Origin: Closterium sp. NIES-65
Lineage: Eukaryota; Streptophyta; Zygnematophyceae; Desmidiales; Closteriaceae
NCBI GenBank assembly: GCA_948144175.1
Contig: CANXME010000232.1
Location: 1 to 64,000 of the forward strand
DNA: 64,000 nucleotides
Direction: 5' to 3'
Part shown: positions 52,513 to 62,965 of the stretch, piece after piece
Layout: the number at the start of each line of letters is the position of its first letter
Position numbering within the stretch: position 1 is the stretch's first letter
The notes under the pieces: generated by a model
Told to the model about the DNA's origin: nothing
Databases searched by the model: none
The model's input: only the letters and a program-made list of their open reading frames with translations
Made by a program: the position numbers and the translations under genes

Positions 52513-53074
52513 GGCAAGACTCAAACCCATGACTATTCAGATATTAATCAACTCCACTCAACTATGCTGCTTGCTCTACTTATGATCTTGCGTATCAGAT
52601 CTAAGGCACTTTTTTTTGCGACAAAGTTTGCATTTGTTAGGGTTTCATTTCTTCCTTTCTTCTCGCTGCTTGGTCTCGCTCGCTTCCTCTTCCAATCAGA
52701 GACTATGTTCTTGCGTAGTTTCTCCTTGGATCACACAAGTATGTCCGATTATTTCCTAGATTGCATTTTAGTTAGCTTGAGGAGGTATATAGTCGACTCC
52801 ACATGGTTTCAGTTGGGTTTCGTTTTCCAGTCATGGTCGTTTTTCTGGTCGTTATTACTTTTCCCCTCCACATTTCTTTCCGCCTCTTTGACTAGTAGTC
52901 TGTTCTCCTCATGTATTTCTCCCACGTTTGTAGTTTTCGTTAGTCTTCACGCGTATTATATTCTCTACCTTCTCACCCCGATTCCTTTGGCTATCTATTT
53001 CCTTATCTACTTTTCTCCTTCTCCTTTGCGTTTCCGATTGCCGGTGCTTGTTACCGTGGCCGTAGAGTACAACA
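52513..53074 (+). other. T-rich sequence without recognisable element
   Basis: About 560 bp rich in T and TC. A frame from inside the A3 LTR stays open to 53082, but its product is a low-complexity Phe/Leu/Ser string produced by T-rich sequence, so I do not call a gene. The left end is the GGCAA of A3 and the right end is CAACA, the duplication of B9. It is probably the pre-insertion locus. Confidence 0.55.
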
Positions 53075-53193
53075 TGTCATAACTATATTGTAGGCTGCAA
53101 TGGGGTAGACAATATGGGGTACAACTCTTTTAGGTTTTCATACTTGTACCCACTTGCTTGTTAGTTCATTCATTCCTCGTCCTTATTCTCACA
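53075..53193 (+). repeat. 5' LTR of B9 (119 bp)
   Basis: TGTCATAACTATATTG...TTATTCTCACA, preceded by CAACA and followed by TGCTATTAGAGCAG, a primer-site variant. Confidence 0.87.
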
Positions 53194-53652
53194 TGCTATT
53201 AGAGCAGAATCGTTCCTAGGGCCCACCGAACGTTCTGCCCTGCCCTAACTGATTTTTTTTTTTTGCTGCCCCTTGCAGCCCGCGTGCTGCCCCTGCGACC
53301 GTGCTGCCCCTACAGCCGTGCCTGCCAGTGCGACCATGCCTGCCCCTGCAGTCGTGCCTGCCTCTGCAGCCCGTGGGAGCTGCCTCTGCAGCCCGCACGC
53401 CGCCCTCCCGAGCAGCTGTGCCTGCCCCTGCAGCCGTACTTGCCCCTGCAGCCCGTGGGCGCTGCCTCTGCAGCCGTGCCTGCCCCTGCAGCCCATGGGC
53501 ACTGCCTCTGCAGCTGTGCCTGCCCCTGCAGCCCGTGGGCGCTGCCCCTGCAGCCGTGCCTGCCTCTACAGCCCGTGGGAGCTGCCTCTACAGCCCGCGC
53601 GCCGCCCTAAACCCTGCTCGTCGCGACGCACCTGCGGGACCCACGCGGTGTC
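53194..53652 (+). other. Leader of B9: primer site and CTGCAG-rich tandem repeats
   Basis: The primer site TGCTATTAGAGCAG abuts the LTR. Next come GGGCCC (53219-53224), a T12 tract (about 53251-53264) and CTGCCC, as in B2 and B11. From 53276 to 53606, GCCCCTGCAGCC-type units are repeated. Open frames here are products of the repeat. It is cut at 53652 by the B8 LTR. Confidence 0.75.
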
Positions 53653-53795
53653 TGTCAGAATCAGCAGTCAGAAGGAGAAATGAACAAAGGAGGATTTGCA
53701 CTAGCAGCAGTTGGCATACATATAGGAAACCCTAATTGGGTTGTACTCGCTATAGAGTACCCCACTACAGGCTAGACAATCATTACATTCTGACA
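53653..53795 (-). repeat. Family B LTR, 3' end of B8 (143 bp)
   Basis: On the minus strand it starts TGTCAGAATGTAATG after CTATGGGGGTG and ends TGATTCTGACA. The core has AGGGTTTCC and a degenerate TATGTATGCC. Confidence 0.75.
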
Positions 53796-54479
53796 CACCC
53801 CCATAGCCAAAGTGGGGTGTAATCAGCACAATGAGCAAGCATAGTAATAGTTCACAATTATAAGCAAAGCTAGAGGCGATCACAGAGGGCAAGTGAGGAG
53901 GAGGAATTGTGAGGGGAGAGAAGATGGGAGACGACGGCTGAAGCTGCAGACACACGGGCATCAGGTGGACTGGCACAGTGGCTACCGAGCGCACGAGGGC
54001 ACCGGACTACGGGAGTATCTGGCTCCACGGCTACGACGAGCGGCAGGAGCAACGGACCCACAGGCGACTGGCACAGCAAGGCTCTATGGGCTACGGAGAG
54101 CGCGACGGCTCCGGACTACAGGCGCTGCGCACGACACGACGGTGGCCTCCTCTCAGCCTCCCCAAACAGTCCCACCTCCTTTCCACACACCCCCTGCTGC
54201 ACCCCTAGCTCCACTCCCACGTCAGCCCCCTTAAACCCTAAACCCTCGGCTCCCACACACCCACCCCCCTCAGCGGCAGCTGCAGCAGTGGGAGACAGAG
54301 GAGGAGGAGGAGGAGCTGCAGGTTACCCAGACCGGTCACCCCCATGCCCGCCACCCCCATGCAGGTAGGAGCGCGAGAAGCAGCAGGGGCGGTTCACGGA
54401 GGGAAAGGGAGGCGGCGGGGGGTCTCCTGGGCGCCACGAAGGAGCAGGGCGCGGGCCCCCCGAGGGCGCCACGGCGGGT

Positions 54480-54725
54480 GATGGGAGGGGGGCCGCGCAC
54501 GGGCCCCCGAGGGCAGCTCGACCAGCGACAGGAGGGGCCGCGCGCGGGCCCCCAAGGCGCCGCGACGAGGCCACGGGAGGGGGGCGACGCGCGGGCCCCC
54601 AAGGTGCCGTGACGAGGCGACGGGAGGGGGGGGACGCGCGGGCCCCCAAGGCGCCGTGACGAGGTGACGGGAGGGGCCGGCGCGCGGGCCCCCAGGGCGC
54701 CGCGACGAGGCGACGGAAGGAGGAC
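54480..54725 (-). repeat. About 46-bp tandem repeats in the B8 leader
   Basis: Four to five units each contain GCGCGGGCCCCCAAGG, GCCGTGACGAGG and GGGAGGGG, with small variations. They are GC-rich and lie in the leader between primer site and 3' region. Confidence 0.75.
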
Positions 54726-54877
54726 GACGAGGGGCAGCGCGCAGGTCCCCGGGCGCGCCACGACGAGCAGGAAACCACCGCGCGCCTCGGGGCGCATGGC
54801 GGGCAGAAAACCGCCGCACGCCCCGAGCGCACGGATGAAAAACGCCGCGCACTCCGAGCGCGCGGCAGGAAGATAGG

Positions 54878-54900
54878 GTCGCGCGCCCGGGGCGCGCGAC
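54878..54900. other. Perfect GC-rich palindrome in the B8 leader
   Basis: Arms GTCGCGCGCCC (54878-54888) and GGGCGCGCGAC (54890-54900) are exact inverted complements around a single G. The hairpin would lie about 75 bases downstream of the primer site in the RNA. Confidence 0.8.
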
Positions 54901-54977
54901 AGCACTAGAGCAGCGGAAGTATCGGGTGGGACCCACCCACAGGATCGACCCAGGAGGGTCGACCTGCTCTGATAGCA

Positions 54978-55107
54978 TGTCAAAATGAACAAGAGTGATT
55001 GCACTAGGAAAGAGTTGGGTACAAGTAGGAAACCCTAAACTTACTGTACCCCATAGCGACTACCCCATTACAGCCTAAACAAACTGTAGTAGACATAACA
55101 TTTGACA
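54978..55107 (-). repeat. Family B LTR shared by B8 and B7 (130 bp)
   Basis: On the minus strand TGTCAAATG...TTTTGACA is followed by the primer site TGCTATCAGAGCAGG, so it behaves as a 5' LTR for B8. It is preceded by CTATGGGGGTG and the B7 pol end, so it behaves as a 3' LTR for B7. Confidence 0.8.
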
Positions 55108-55343
55108 CACCCCCATAGGCAAAGTGGGGGAGAGCAAGGGGTCACAAGACCAGTCAAGAAAGGCAAAGCAAGCTCAGGGTGGATCACAACGTCACCACAC
55201 ACTCTGAGCACAAGCAAAGGGCCACTAGGCAAGTCAACATGCAGAGGCATATATGCAACACTAACAGCACAGTGATCTCTACCTAGCAAAGGAAGCATGG
55301 AGGTATATATATATATATATGTATATCACAGTACAAGCAAAGC
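55108..55343 (-). other. 3' untranslated region of B7
   Basis: It contains the purine tract next to the LTR, GTGATCCACCCTGAGCTTGC-like phrases common to B 3' ends and a TA repeat at about 55302-55325. No gene is seen. Confidence 0.65.
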
Positions 55344-56312
55344 CTACAGAAAAATGGGCACAAGCCCTAGCATAGTGCAAAAACGCTGATGATCACGAGA
55401 CTGAAGTGCCTGGGTGAATATATCAGCAGTGTTGGCCCGAGTGGCCACGTAACGCAGACGAAGCTGACCACGCTGCTGCAACTCTCGAGCTAGGAAGTAA
55501 CGCGGAGCGATATGCTTTGTTCTATGCTCCAGTCTGTGCTCCTCACACAAGGCAATGGTAGCCTTGTTGTCGGCGTACAGCACTGGAGGAGAACGAGGCT
55601 ACTCTCCCAAGTCAGTCAGCAGGTAGGTGAGCCAGCGTAACTCCTGTGCAGCCATGGCTGTGGCGTAGATCTCAGCCTCACAACTGGAGTTGAGAACTGA
55701 AGACGAATGTGTAGAACGCCAAGAAACTGAACCAGAGCCAAGGCTGAAGGTGTAACCCTGTGACGACCGCTGCGTAGCCTGGTCGTCAACCCAAGAAGCG
55801 TCTGAGTGCCCAATGAGGACAACTGAGCTCCTCCCTCCAAGCACGAGTCCCATGCCTGATGTACTGCACAAGTAGCACAGTAACCTCTTAGCAGCATCCA
55901 TGTGCACCTTTCGGTGCCGACCAAGAGCCACGTAGCGAGCCAGAAGGCCAAGAGGGTACGCAAGGTCGGGACGAGTGCAAGTCATCAGGTACATGATACA
56001 GCCAACTAGCTCTGGGTAAGGACCACTCGGCTCTACGGACTCGTCCGAAGGTGGAGCTGAGAGCGAGTGGCCTGTAGCTAGAGGAGTGGCCTGTGCCGAG
56101 GACCAGGTGAAGCCGAAGCGCTGAAGGACGTGCTGCACCATGTGTGACTGAGTCAGTGTGATGGTGTGGCGTGCTCTGTCCCGGGTGATCTGCAAGCCAA
56201 GGTAGCTGCGCACTTCACCCAGGTCTGTGCACGTGTGTCTCTTGTGCAGCTCCGACTTCACCAGGGCGAGAGCCTCAGTGTCAGCAGTGGCAAAGACCAA
56301 GTCGTTGACGTG
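55344..56312 (-). pseudogene. B7: family B RT/RNase H fragment
   Basis: Minus-strand pol starts abruptly at NDLVFATADTEALALVK (the YVDD is cut) near 56312. It continues through TRPDLAYPLGLL and RNase H (SDASWVDD, SCEAEIYA, ADNKATIAL). A TAG near 55603 interrupts it, and it ends at 55344 as MLGLVPIFL instead of the usual HLLTS. The junction at 56312 joins it head-on to plus-strand protease sequence of B9. Confidence 0.82.
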
Positions 56313-58330
56313 GAGGTCCCGTCTGGCTCTCTGTCTGGCCTCCACCTCCCCTCGTTCTCCACGAACTTGGTGAGTGGAGCTGACCTTCAGGATGCGTGGG
56401 TTGACCAGTTCACTCCTGGAGGTCAGCGGGTGACCCACAGTTCGTGTACTCGGACGGGCCGGCACCTGGCCACGTTCTCCCGTCAGCCTGGGTCGAGTCA
56501 GTACACTCTGAATACCGTGTCTCTTCCTGTTGCTGAGTCTGGTCAGGTAGCTGCGTTGAGTTAAGTGTTTGCTGCAACGTCCCGGTCAGGTCCTAAATCT
56601 GCCCCCTGCTCGTGTCGCCTCTTGTCTCACCAGACTCTTCTCTGGCACCATCGCCTTGGTCACCCCTCCCTGCCTCGTCTCCGAGGCATGGCCTCCCGTG
56701 TCCTTGTCACTCGTCTTCCCCAGTCTCTCCTCCCCTTCCCCCGGGGCCTGCGCCTACCTGCGTTCCTTGCGTCGAGGGGCGGCAGCGCGCCGCTCCTCAC
56801 TCCTCCGAGTTCCCTCCGACGGAGGCTCCCCTGCAGACGCTTCACATAGACGTGTGGGACCCAGCCCGCGTCCGTGGCCAGGGTCACGAGCGCTACTTTC
56901 TGCTGGTCGTTGACAACTACTCGCGTTACACCACAGTCTTCCCCTTGCGCCACAAGGGTGAGGTCACTGAGGTGCTGATTGATTGGATCCGCACTGCCCG
57001 TCGTCAGCTCAGCGAGAGTTTCGGCTCGGACCTACTTGTTTTGCGTCAGCACTCCGACAAAGGTGGAGAGTTTTCCTCCGACCTTCTGCGAGCCTTCTGT
57101 CGTGTGGAGGGCATCCGCCAGATGTTCACGCTTTCGGCCTCTCCGCAGCAAAATGGTATTTCTGAGCACCGCATTGGCATGGTCATGGATGTCGCTCGTA
57201 CGTCCATGATCCATGTGGCTGCTCCACATTTTCTGTGGCCGTTCGCGGTTCAGTACGCGGTGCATTAGCTCAACCTCCAGCCCCGGGTCTCCATGCCGAA
57301 GACCACACCTACTTTGCGGTGGACGGGGAAGGTGGGCGATGCGTGTGCGTTCCGTGTCTGGGGATCTCGAGCTTTCGTCCGCGACTTGTTTGCGGACAAG
57401 CTGTCCTCCCGTGCTCTTCCCTCCGTCTTCCTTGGCTTCCCCCCTGACGCGCCTGGTTGGCAATTTTACCACCCCACCTCGCGCCGTGTTTTGTCGTCTT
57501 AGGACGTCACGTTTGACGAGTCGGTTCCTTAGTACCGTCTCTTCCCCTACCGCACTGCCCCCCTCCCCCCCCAGCCGCTCTTCCTCGCGCCAGGTCCTCC
57601 CTCGGTAGACCCCCTACCCCCTCAGGGTCCTGCCCCCTCAGGTGTGATCCAGGTAGACGCAGTCGAGCCTGTCGAGGTAGCTGTTGACTCTGGTGCTGCT
57701 AGGGGTACTGAGTCTGCGGGTGCTGGGTCAAGGGGTGCTGAGCCTGAGCGTGCGGAGCTTGGGGGTGCTGAGTCTGGGGTTGCTGAGCCTGGGGGTGCCG
57801 AGTCTGGGGGTGCTAAGCCTGCGGATACTGATTCTCGGGGTGCTGAGCCTGCGGGTGTTGAGTCTGGAGGTGCTGAGCCAACGGGTGCTGGGTCTGGGGG
57901 TGTTGAGCATGGGGTTGTTGAGTCTGGGGGTGCGGAGCCTGAGGGTGCTGGGCCTGCTCGTGTGGAGTCTGGCAGTGCTGAGCCTGGAGGTCCTTCGGGT
58001 GCTTCGTCCCGGTGGGAGGCACTATTTCCATAGCAGCTGCGCTAGTGGTTTGCTCGGTGCTGGAGTCGTGCTGGTGGAGCTGGTGGTTCTCCGGGCGCTG
58101 GAGGCCCTAATGCTGCTGGAGGTCCTGCTTCTGCTGGAGCTTCTGGTGGTCCTGCAGGAGCTGTAGCTGCTAGAGGTACTGGAGCTGGAGGTGCTGCAGG
58201 AGCCGGTGCTCCTGTGGGTGCTCAAGTTGGCGCTTCTGGTGCTGGTGGAGGTGCTGCAGGAGTTGGTGGTACTGCTGGAGTTGGAGCTGCCACTAGGGGT
58301 GCTGGTACTATCCCTGCTGGTTCTTGAGGC
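56313..58330 (+). pseudogene. Protease, integrase and linker of B9
   Basis: It starts inside the protease region (GSLSGLHLPSFSTNLVSGADLQD). The zinc segment LLWHHRLGHPSLPRL and integrase (HIDVWDPARV, QHSDKGGEF, SPQQNGISEHRIG) follow. The Arg of DRGGEF is Lys and the segment before the catalytic Glu is changed. Frames shift near 56740. TAG replaces CAG at 57266-57268 and 57500-57502, and a further TAG occurs near 57530. The linker from 57644 has a long run of Glu-Pro-Gly-Gly-Ala-like repeats to 57990, then TAG at 58031-58033, then Ala/Gly codons to the RPRPY junction near 58340. Confidence 0.82.
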
Positions 58331-60602
58331 GCTGCGCGGCCGCGGCCGTACTACATTCCGCTCCTTCAGCAGGTTCTTGGTCTTGCGCCTTCTACTGGTC
58401 CTGCTCCTTCCTTAGGGTGTCCACCGCCTGTCCAGTCGCAGTCAGAGTTACAGCCCGTGTCCCCTCTACCTGCTCCTTCTCGTTACACTGGTACGAACGG
58501 AGGCCCTGCTTAGCGTCGTGAGCCTGCGTCTCCTCCTGCATCACCTCTTTGTGCTGCTAGCACTAGTCGTTGTGGTTCGCATCAGCGTCCTCCTCCTGTC
58601 CCTGCCACGCACCGGATGGCTCTGCGCCCTTCCACTGCTCCACAGCGTGTCCCTCTGCCGTCTCCTCCTGCATCCTCTCTTCCTGCCCCTTCTGACCCTG
58701 AGTCTGACTCCCTTCGTGCTGCTAGTCCTACTGTCACGCGTCTTCTGGCCACTGTTGTCATTGACCCTTCCTTTGAGTCCACTGCTTCGTCTGCCTTAGT
58801 TGCTGAGTTTGTTGACTTTGCTGCTCACTATCATCTCGACTACACCACTAGTCTTGTTGCTAAGTCTACGTCTGTCTATCCTCCGTCCGTCGGGGGTGAG
58901 GTGTGCTCTTAGCACGGACGTCCTGGAGGACAGGCAGGAGGATTTTGAGTGCATTGCAGCCGCTGTACCTCATCTCGTGTCCATGCTGATTGCACATGAG
59001 GAAGACCCGGGTGCACCAGACATCCCCACTCCGCGCTCTTACGCAGAGGCGATAGAGGGTCCCTACTCCTCTTAGTGGCACACAGCCATGGACGCAGAGA
59101 TGGCATCGTGGAAGTCCACAGGCACGTACGTCGACGAGGTTCCCCCTCCTGGGGCGAACATTGTCAGTGACATGTGGATTTTCAGGGTGAAGTGGCCGCG
59201 GGGTTCTCCGCCTGTCTTCAAGGCGCGTCAAGTGGCTCGAGGCTTCAGTCAGCGGCAGGGAGTTGACTACTTTCAGACCTTCTCTCCCACCCCAAAGATG
59301 ACCACTCTTTGGGTGCTGCTGCACATCGCCACTCAGCGTGACTACGAGCTTCACTCTCTTGACTCCAGCACAGCCTTCCTATAGGGCAGCATGCACGAGG
59401 AGATCTGGCTCCGCCGCCCTCTTAACTTCACTAGGTTGTTTCCTCCTAGTACCCAGTGGAGCCTCCGGCGACCAATCTATGGTCTCCGCTAGGCGCCCCG
59501 TGAGTGGCATGACACACTAAGAACTACGCTTGCGGCCCTTGGGTTTGCTCCTTCTACTGCTGACCCGTCGCTGTTTCTGCGCACCGACACTTCGCTGCCG
59601 CCGTTCTACATCCTCGTGTACGTCGACGACTTGGTCTTTGCCACTGCTGACACTGAGGGACTCGCCCACGTGAATTCGGAGCTGCAGAAAAGACACACGT
59701 GCACAGATCCGGGTGAACTACGCAGCTATCTAGGCTTGCAGATCACCCGGGACAGAGCACAGCGCACCATTACCTTGTCTCAGTCACACATGGTGCAGCA
59801 GGTCTTTCAGCGCCTCAACTTCACGTACTCCTTACCTCAGGCCACTCCTGTATCTACTCGCCACTCCCTCTCAGCTCTGCCTTCGGATGAGTCCGTAGAG
59901 CCGAGTGGCTCGTACCCAGAGCTTGTTGGCTGCCTCATGTACCTGATGACCTGCACTCGACCTGACCTTGCATACCCTCTTAGCACCTTGGCATGCTATG
60001 TTGCTCGTGGGAGACACCGACCAGAGCACATGGCTGCAGCTAAGAGGGTGTTGCGCTACCTGTGCAGTACGTCGGGCATGGGGCTCGTGCTTGGAGGACA
60101 GGCTCGAGTTGTCCTTACTTGTCACGCAGACGCTTCTTGTGTTGACGGCTTGGCTACGCAGCGGTCGTCACATGGTTACACCTTCAGCCTTGGTTCCGGC
60201 TCTATTTCGTGGTGGTCTACCTGCTCGTCTTCTGTTCTCGGCTCCAATTGTGTGGCTGAGATCTACGCTGGGGCCATGGCTGCACAGGAGTTACACTGGC
60301 TCACCTACCTGCTGACCGACTTGGGAGAGGCGCCTTGTTCTCCTCCCGTTCTGTACTTCGACAACAAGGCCATGCTGGCCTTGTGTCAGGAGCACAGACT
60401 GGAGCACAGAACGAAGCATATTGCTCTGCGCTTCTTCCTTGCTCGAGAATTGCAGCAGCGTAGTCAGCTTCGTCTTGCTTACGTGGCCTCTCGGGCCAAC
60501 ACTGCTGATATCTTTACCAAGGCACTTCAGCCTTCTGATCATCAGCGTTTCTGTACTATGCTAGGTCTTGTGCCTACCGGGCCTCACTTGCTTACCTCTT
60601 GA
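58331..60602 (+). pseudogene. Reverse transcriptase/RNase H of B9
   Basis: The N-terminal part is broken by a frameshift near 58895 and by TAG replacing CAG at 59073-59075, 59382-59384 and 59490-59492. From about 59540 the frame is open to the normal stop at 60600-60602. It keeps YVDDLVFATADT and TRPDLAYPLS. The RNase H part has changes (CHADASCVDG, NCVAEIYA, FDNKAMLAL), so key positions are altered. It is not functional as it stands. Confidence 0.85.
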
Positions 60603-60821
60603 CTTTGTTTGTACTGTGATCTATATATACCTTCACCTGCATGCTTACCCTTGTTAGGTTGAGATCACTCTCTTGCTTGTTCACCTTGCTTTATAATTTT
60701 GTATGTGAACTGGCCTTGTGGCCTTGATCTAGTGCTCAGAATGTGTGGTGACGTTGTGATCCACCTTGAGCTTGACCTTGCCTTCTTCAGTTGCTTTTCC
60801 CCCACTTTGCCTATAAGGGTG
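60603..60821 (+). other. 3' untranslated region of B9
   Basis: B-type 3' sequence with CTATATATACC near 60620, TTGTGATCCACC and the tract CCTATAAGGGTG before the LTR. No gene. Confidence 0.65.
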
Positions 60822-60940
60822 TGTCAGAACTATATTGTAGGCTGCAGTGGGGTAGACAATATGGGGTACAACTCCTTTAGGTTTTCATACTTATACCCAC
60901 CTACTTCCTAGTTCATTCATTCCTTGTTCTTATTCTCACA
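60822..60940 (+). repeat. 3' LTR of B9 (119 bp)
   Basis: TGTCAGAACTATATTG...TTATTCTCACA, followed by CAACA, the same five bases that precede the 5' LTR. Confidence 0.88.
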
Positions 60941-62819
60941 CAACAGCGTCGTCATTCAGAGATGTAAAGCCGCCCGTGGTGCGTTTTTTTCAGCTTTTCT
61001 GCCTCATAGCTAGTGTCTGGTTTAGCTCAATGTTGTTATAGTCACAATAGGCTCCAATGTGCCTAAAACGAAAGATAGAGTGCACAGTCGGATTTCTGCA
61101 CAGCGGCTTCAAACGTTCATAGCGATCTGCTCACAACTCCAAATGACTTCATTCAACTTGGATTTGGAGTGCCTTAACGTCGCACGCTTTCATTAAGAAC
61201 TGACGACACAGCGTCGGTTTGAACGTACGGCACTATGGCAGCAACATAGTCTTAGAACACAAGATAGGAAGAGTTAGGAAGAGTTACGAGTGGGGAATGA
61301 CTCCCAGCTCCTACAAACCCCAAGAGCCGAGGTACAGTGATGTGGAACAGTGCCATACTGTCCCCAACCACGAAGGGTCTCGAAACTACCCTTCACTAGG
61401 GCCTACACCAAGCGAAATGTTACACTACACAAAGGGTAACTATCTTCAATATCTTGAGGTGCACCCTTTTGGCGAGCTTCGAAATCACTTGAGGCTTGAC
61501 ACCAAGGCTCGGGCTCTTCATCACAAACTCATCCTTGAGTTCTTGATGGGTCTTCTGCACACACCTGCGACACACCGAACGTTCGACACAGGACAAAATA
61601 GAAACCGCGCACGACAAAAATAAAAACCGCGCGCGAGACACAAACGACCGCGTAACACGCGTCTAGCGATAACTCGCTATTGACTCGACACACACACTCG
61701 ACATCATGACTCAACATTCACACACAATTATAAGCATGAAATATATATTATCCCATGCCCTCATACCATTCCATATTTACACACATGCACGCACACGGAC
61801 AACAAGCCGAGTGCAAACCGTAGGGTTGCACCAACAAATGTTTTCCTTTCTTTACTGTTCCATCTATACTATAGTGTCAATCTTTGTTTCCTTACGCTCC
61901 TAGATCTATGTTCCGATTTTCCTTAAAAACAAAAAAAAGACATGAACGAAAGAGAGAAACAGAGATAGGGAGAAGGAGCGGGAGCATGGCATAGTTGATT
62001 GTTAAGTGAAAGAAAATAGCTGCTTCCCTTTCTCGATCCCTCCCTCCCTCCTTTCTTAACTAAACATAATTTCGCGTGTCAAGTACTAATCTGCTTTATA
62101 GGCTGGAGCAGATCAGTACTTGGTCTGTAGGTTCTTTTGTTGTTTCTGTTTTCTCGTGTTTTTCCTTCTGTTTTGCTTCGATTTCTGTTATTTTGTATTG
62201 TATTTGTCTTTCGGTTTGGCAGTTTCTTTTTGCGTCAGTGATGCGCTGCCTTCTCTTCTGCTCCTTTTTCACTTTCAATGTCATTTCTTTCCTGTCCTCC
62301 CTTGATTTACTTTCCCATTTCCTCTGCAACGAAAACCATGTTGCACCTTTCAGAAAGACAGGTTCAGTCTGCTAAGTGGGAAGAGTAGTGGTGATTCACA
62401 GAATTCATTATGATTATACTTGTTGTATCTTGTTTTTCACCTTCTATTGTTATTGTTTTGACTTTGTTCTGATGTGAATTGGGGTTTCTCTATGTATGTC
62501 TATGTGTTCATCTATACTCTTTCAATTCTTGCATTAGCAATGCATGTCTATGGGTCTTACAAACTTGATCAGCCTATCATTTCCGTGAACGTCCTTGGCG
62601 CACTCAGTGAGTGTGTCCACTTGAACAGGATTTGATGGAACTGATCATTATTTTAGGATTCACAGATTGTGTTGTATTCATGTGATTCTTGTATGACTTA
62701 AATGCTAGGCTATTGACTTCCCTCCCATGCTAGGTAGGGGATGCGGTAGCCTCGTTGTTTAGGTCTTATAACTATCACGCATTTCTATCATTTACTGGCG
62801 TACATACTGCAGTAATATG
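60941..62819 (+). other. Element-free stretch with no gene I can support
   Basis: About 1.9 kb without similarity to families A or B. Composition varies: moderately balanced to 61660, then AT-rich with purine runs (61925-61980) and T-rich runs (62120-62350). A 134-codon frame at 61219-61623 and a 99-codon frame at 62076-62375 show no motif that I recognise. The first is complementary to another open frame and the second is low-complexity. They could be non-coding or decayed transposon sequence. It may be the right flank of the original B9 target. Confidence 0.5.
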
Positions 62820-62951
62820 TGTCAGAACATTATAGCTTATACATTTGTGTAGGCTGTAGTGGGGTAGCCCATAAGGGGTACAACCCAATCAGGGTTAGTA
62901 CTTGTAGCCAACTGTTTTATATTTCATTCATTCCATTCTCACTTCTCGTCA
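62820..62951 (+). repeat. 5' LTR of B11 (132 bp)
   Basis: TGTCAGAACATTATAG...CTTCTCGTCA, with the B core GGGGTACAACCCAATCAGGG, and followed by the primer site. Confidence 0.83.
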
Positions 62952-62965
62952 TGGTATCGAGCAGG
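62952..62965 (+). promoter_or_regulatory. Primer binding site of B11
   Basis: TGGTATCGAGCAGG directly abuts the LTR, identical to B2. Confidence 0.72.

Larger units (their letters stand above)
53653..55107 (-). mobile_element. B8: possible gag/pol-less family B mini-element
   Basis: Two family B LTRs in minus orientation (53653-53795 and 54978-55107) enclose 1182 bp. This contains a primer site, a GC-rich leader with repeats, and a 3' untranslated sequence ending in the purine tract, but no gag or pol. The layout is that of a terminal-repeat retrotransposon in miniature. The flanks do not show a duplication (GTGTC left, CACAC right) because the right LTR also serves as the 3' LTR of the B7 pol fragment. 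It could instead be a deletion product of two tandem B elements. Confidence 0.55.
53075..60940 (+). mobile_element. Family B element B9 with internal rearrangement
   Basis: Two matching 119-bp LTRs and a perfect 5-bp duplication CAACA (53070-53074 and 60941-60945) define the insertion. Its 5' leader (53194-53652) is followed by reverse-strand B sequences (B8 and B7) and then by its own protease to RNase H (56313-60602). Gag is missing. About ten differences between the two short LTRs suggest an old insertion. Confidence 0.88.

Noticed and set aside
52351..53082. 243-codon frame starting in the A3 LTR and running through T-rich DNA
   Set aside because: It begins in LTR sequence, and its Phe/Leu/Ser-rich product follows from T-rich composition, imitating membrane segments.
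54323..55004. Arg/Pro/Ala-rich frames over the B8 leader
   Set aside because: Tandem GC-rich repeats lack stops in several frames, and no frame has a coherent start or motif.
53653..56312. B7 and B8 as one full minus-strand element inserted in B9
   Set aside because: The right end at 56312 is a truncated RT rather than an LTR, and no copy of GTGTC follows it.
61219..61623. 134-codon frame in the element-free stretch
   Set aside because: No recognisable motif or start context, and an overlapping opposite-strand frame is equally plausible; too weak to call a gene.
62076..62375. 99-codon Phe/Ser/Cys-rich frame
   Set aside because: Low-complexity product of a T-rich tract; the complementary strand is open as well.
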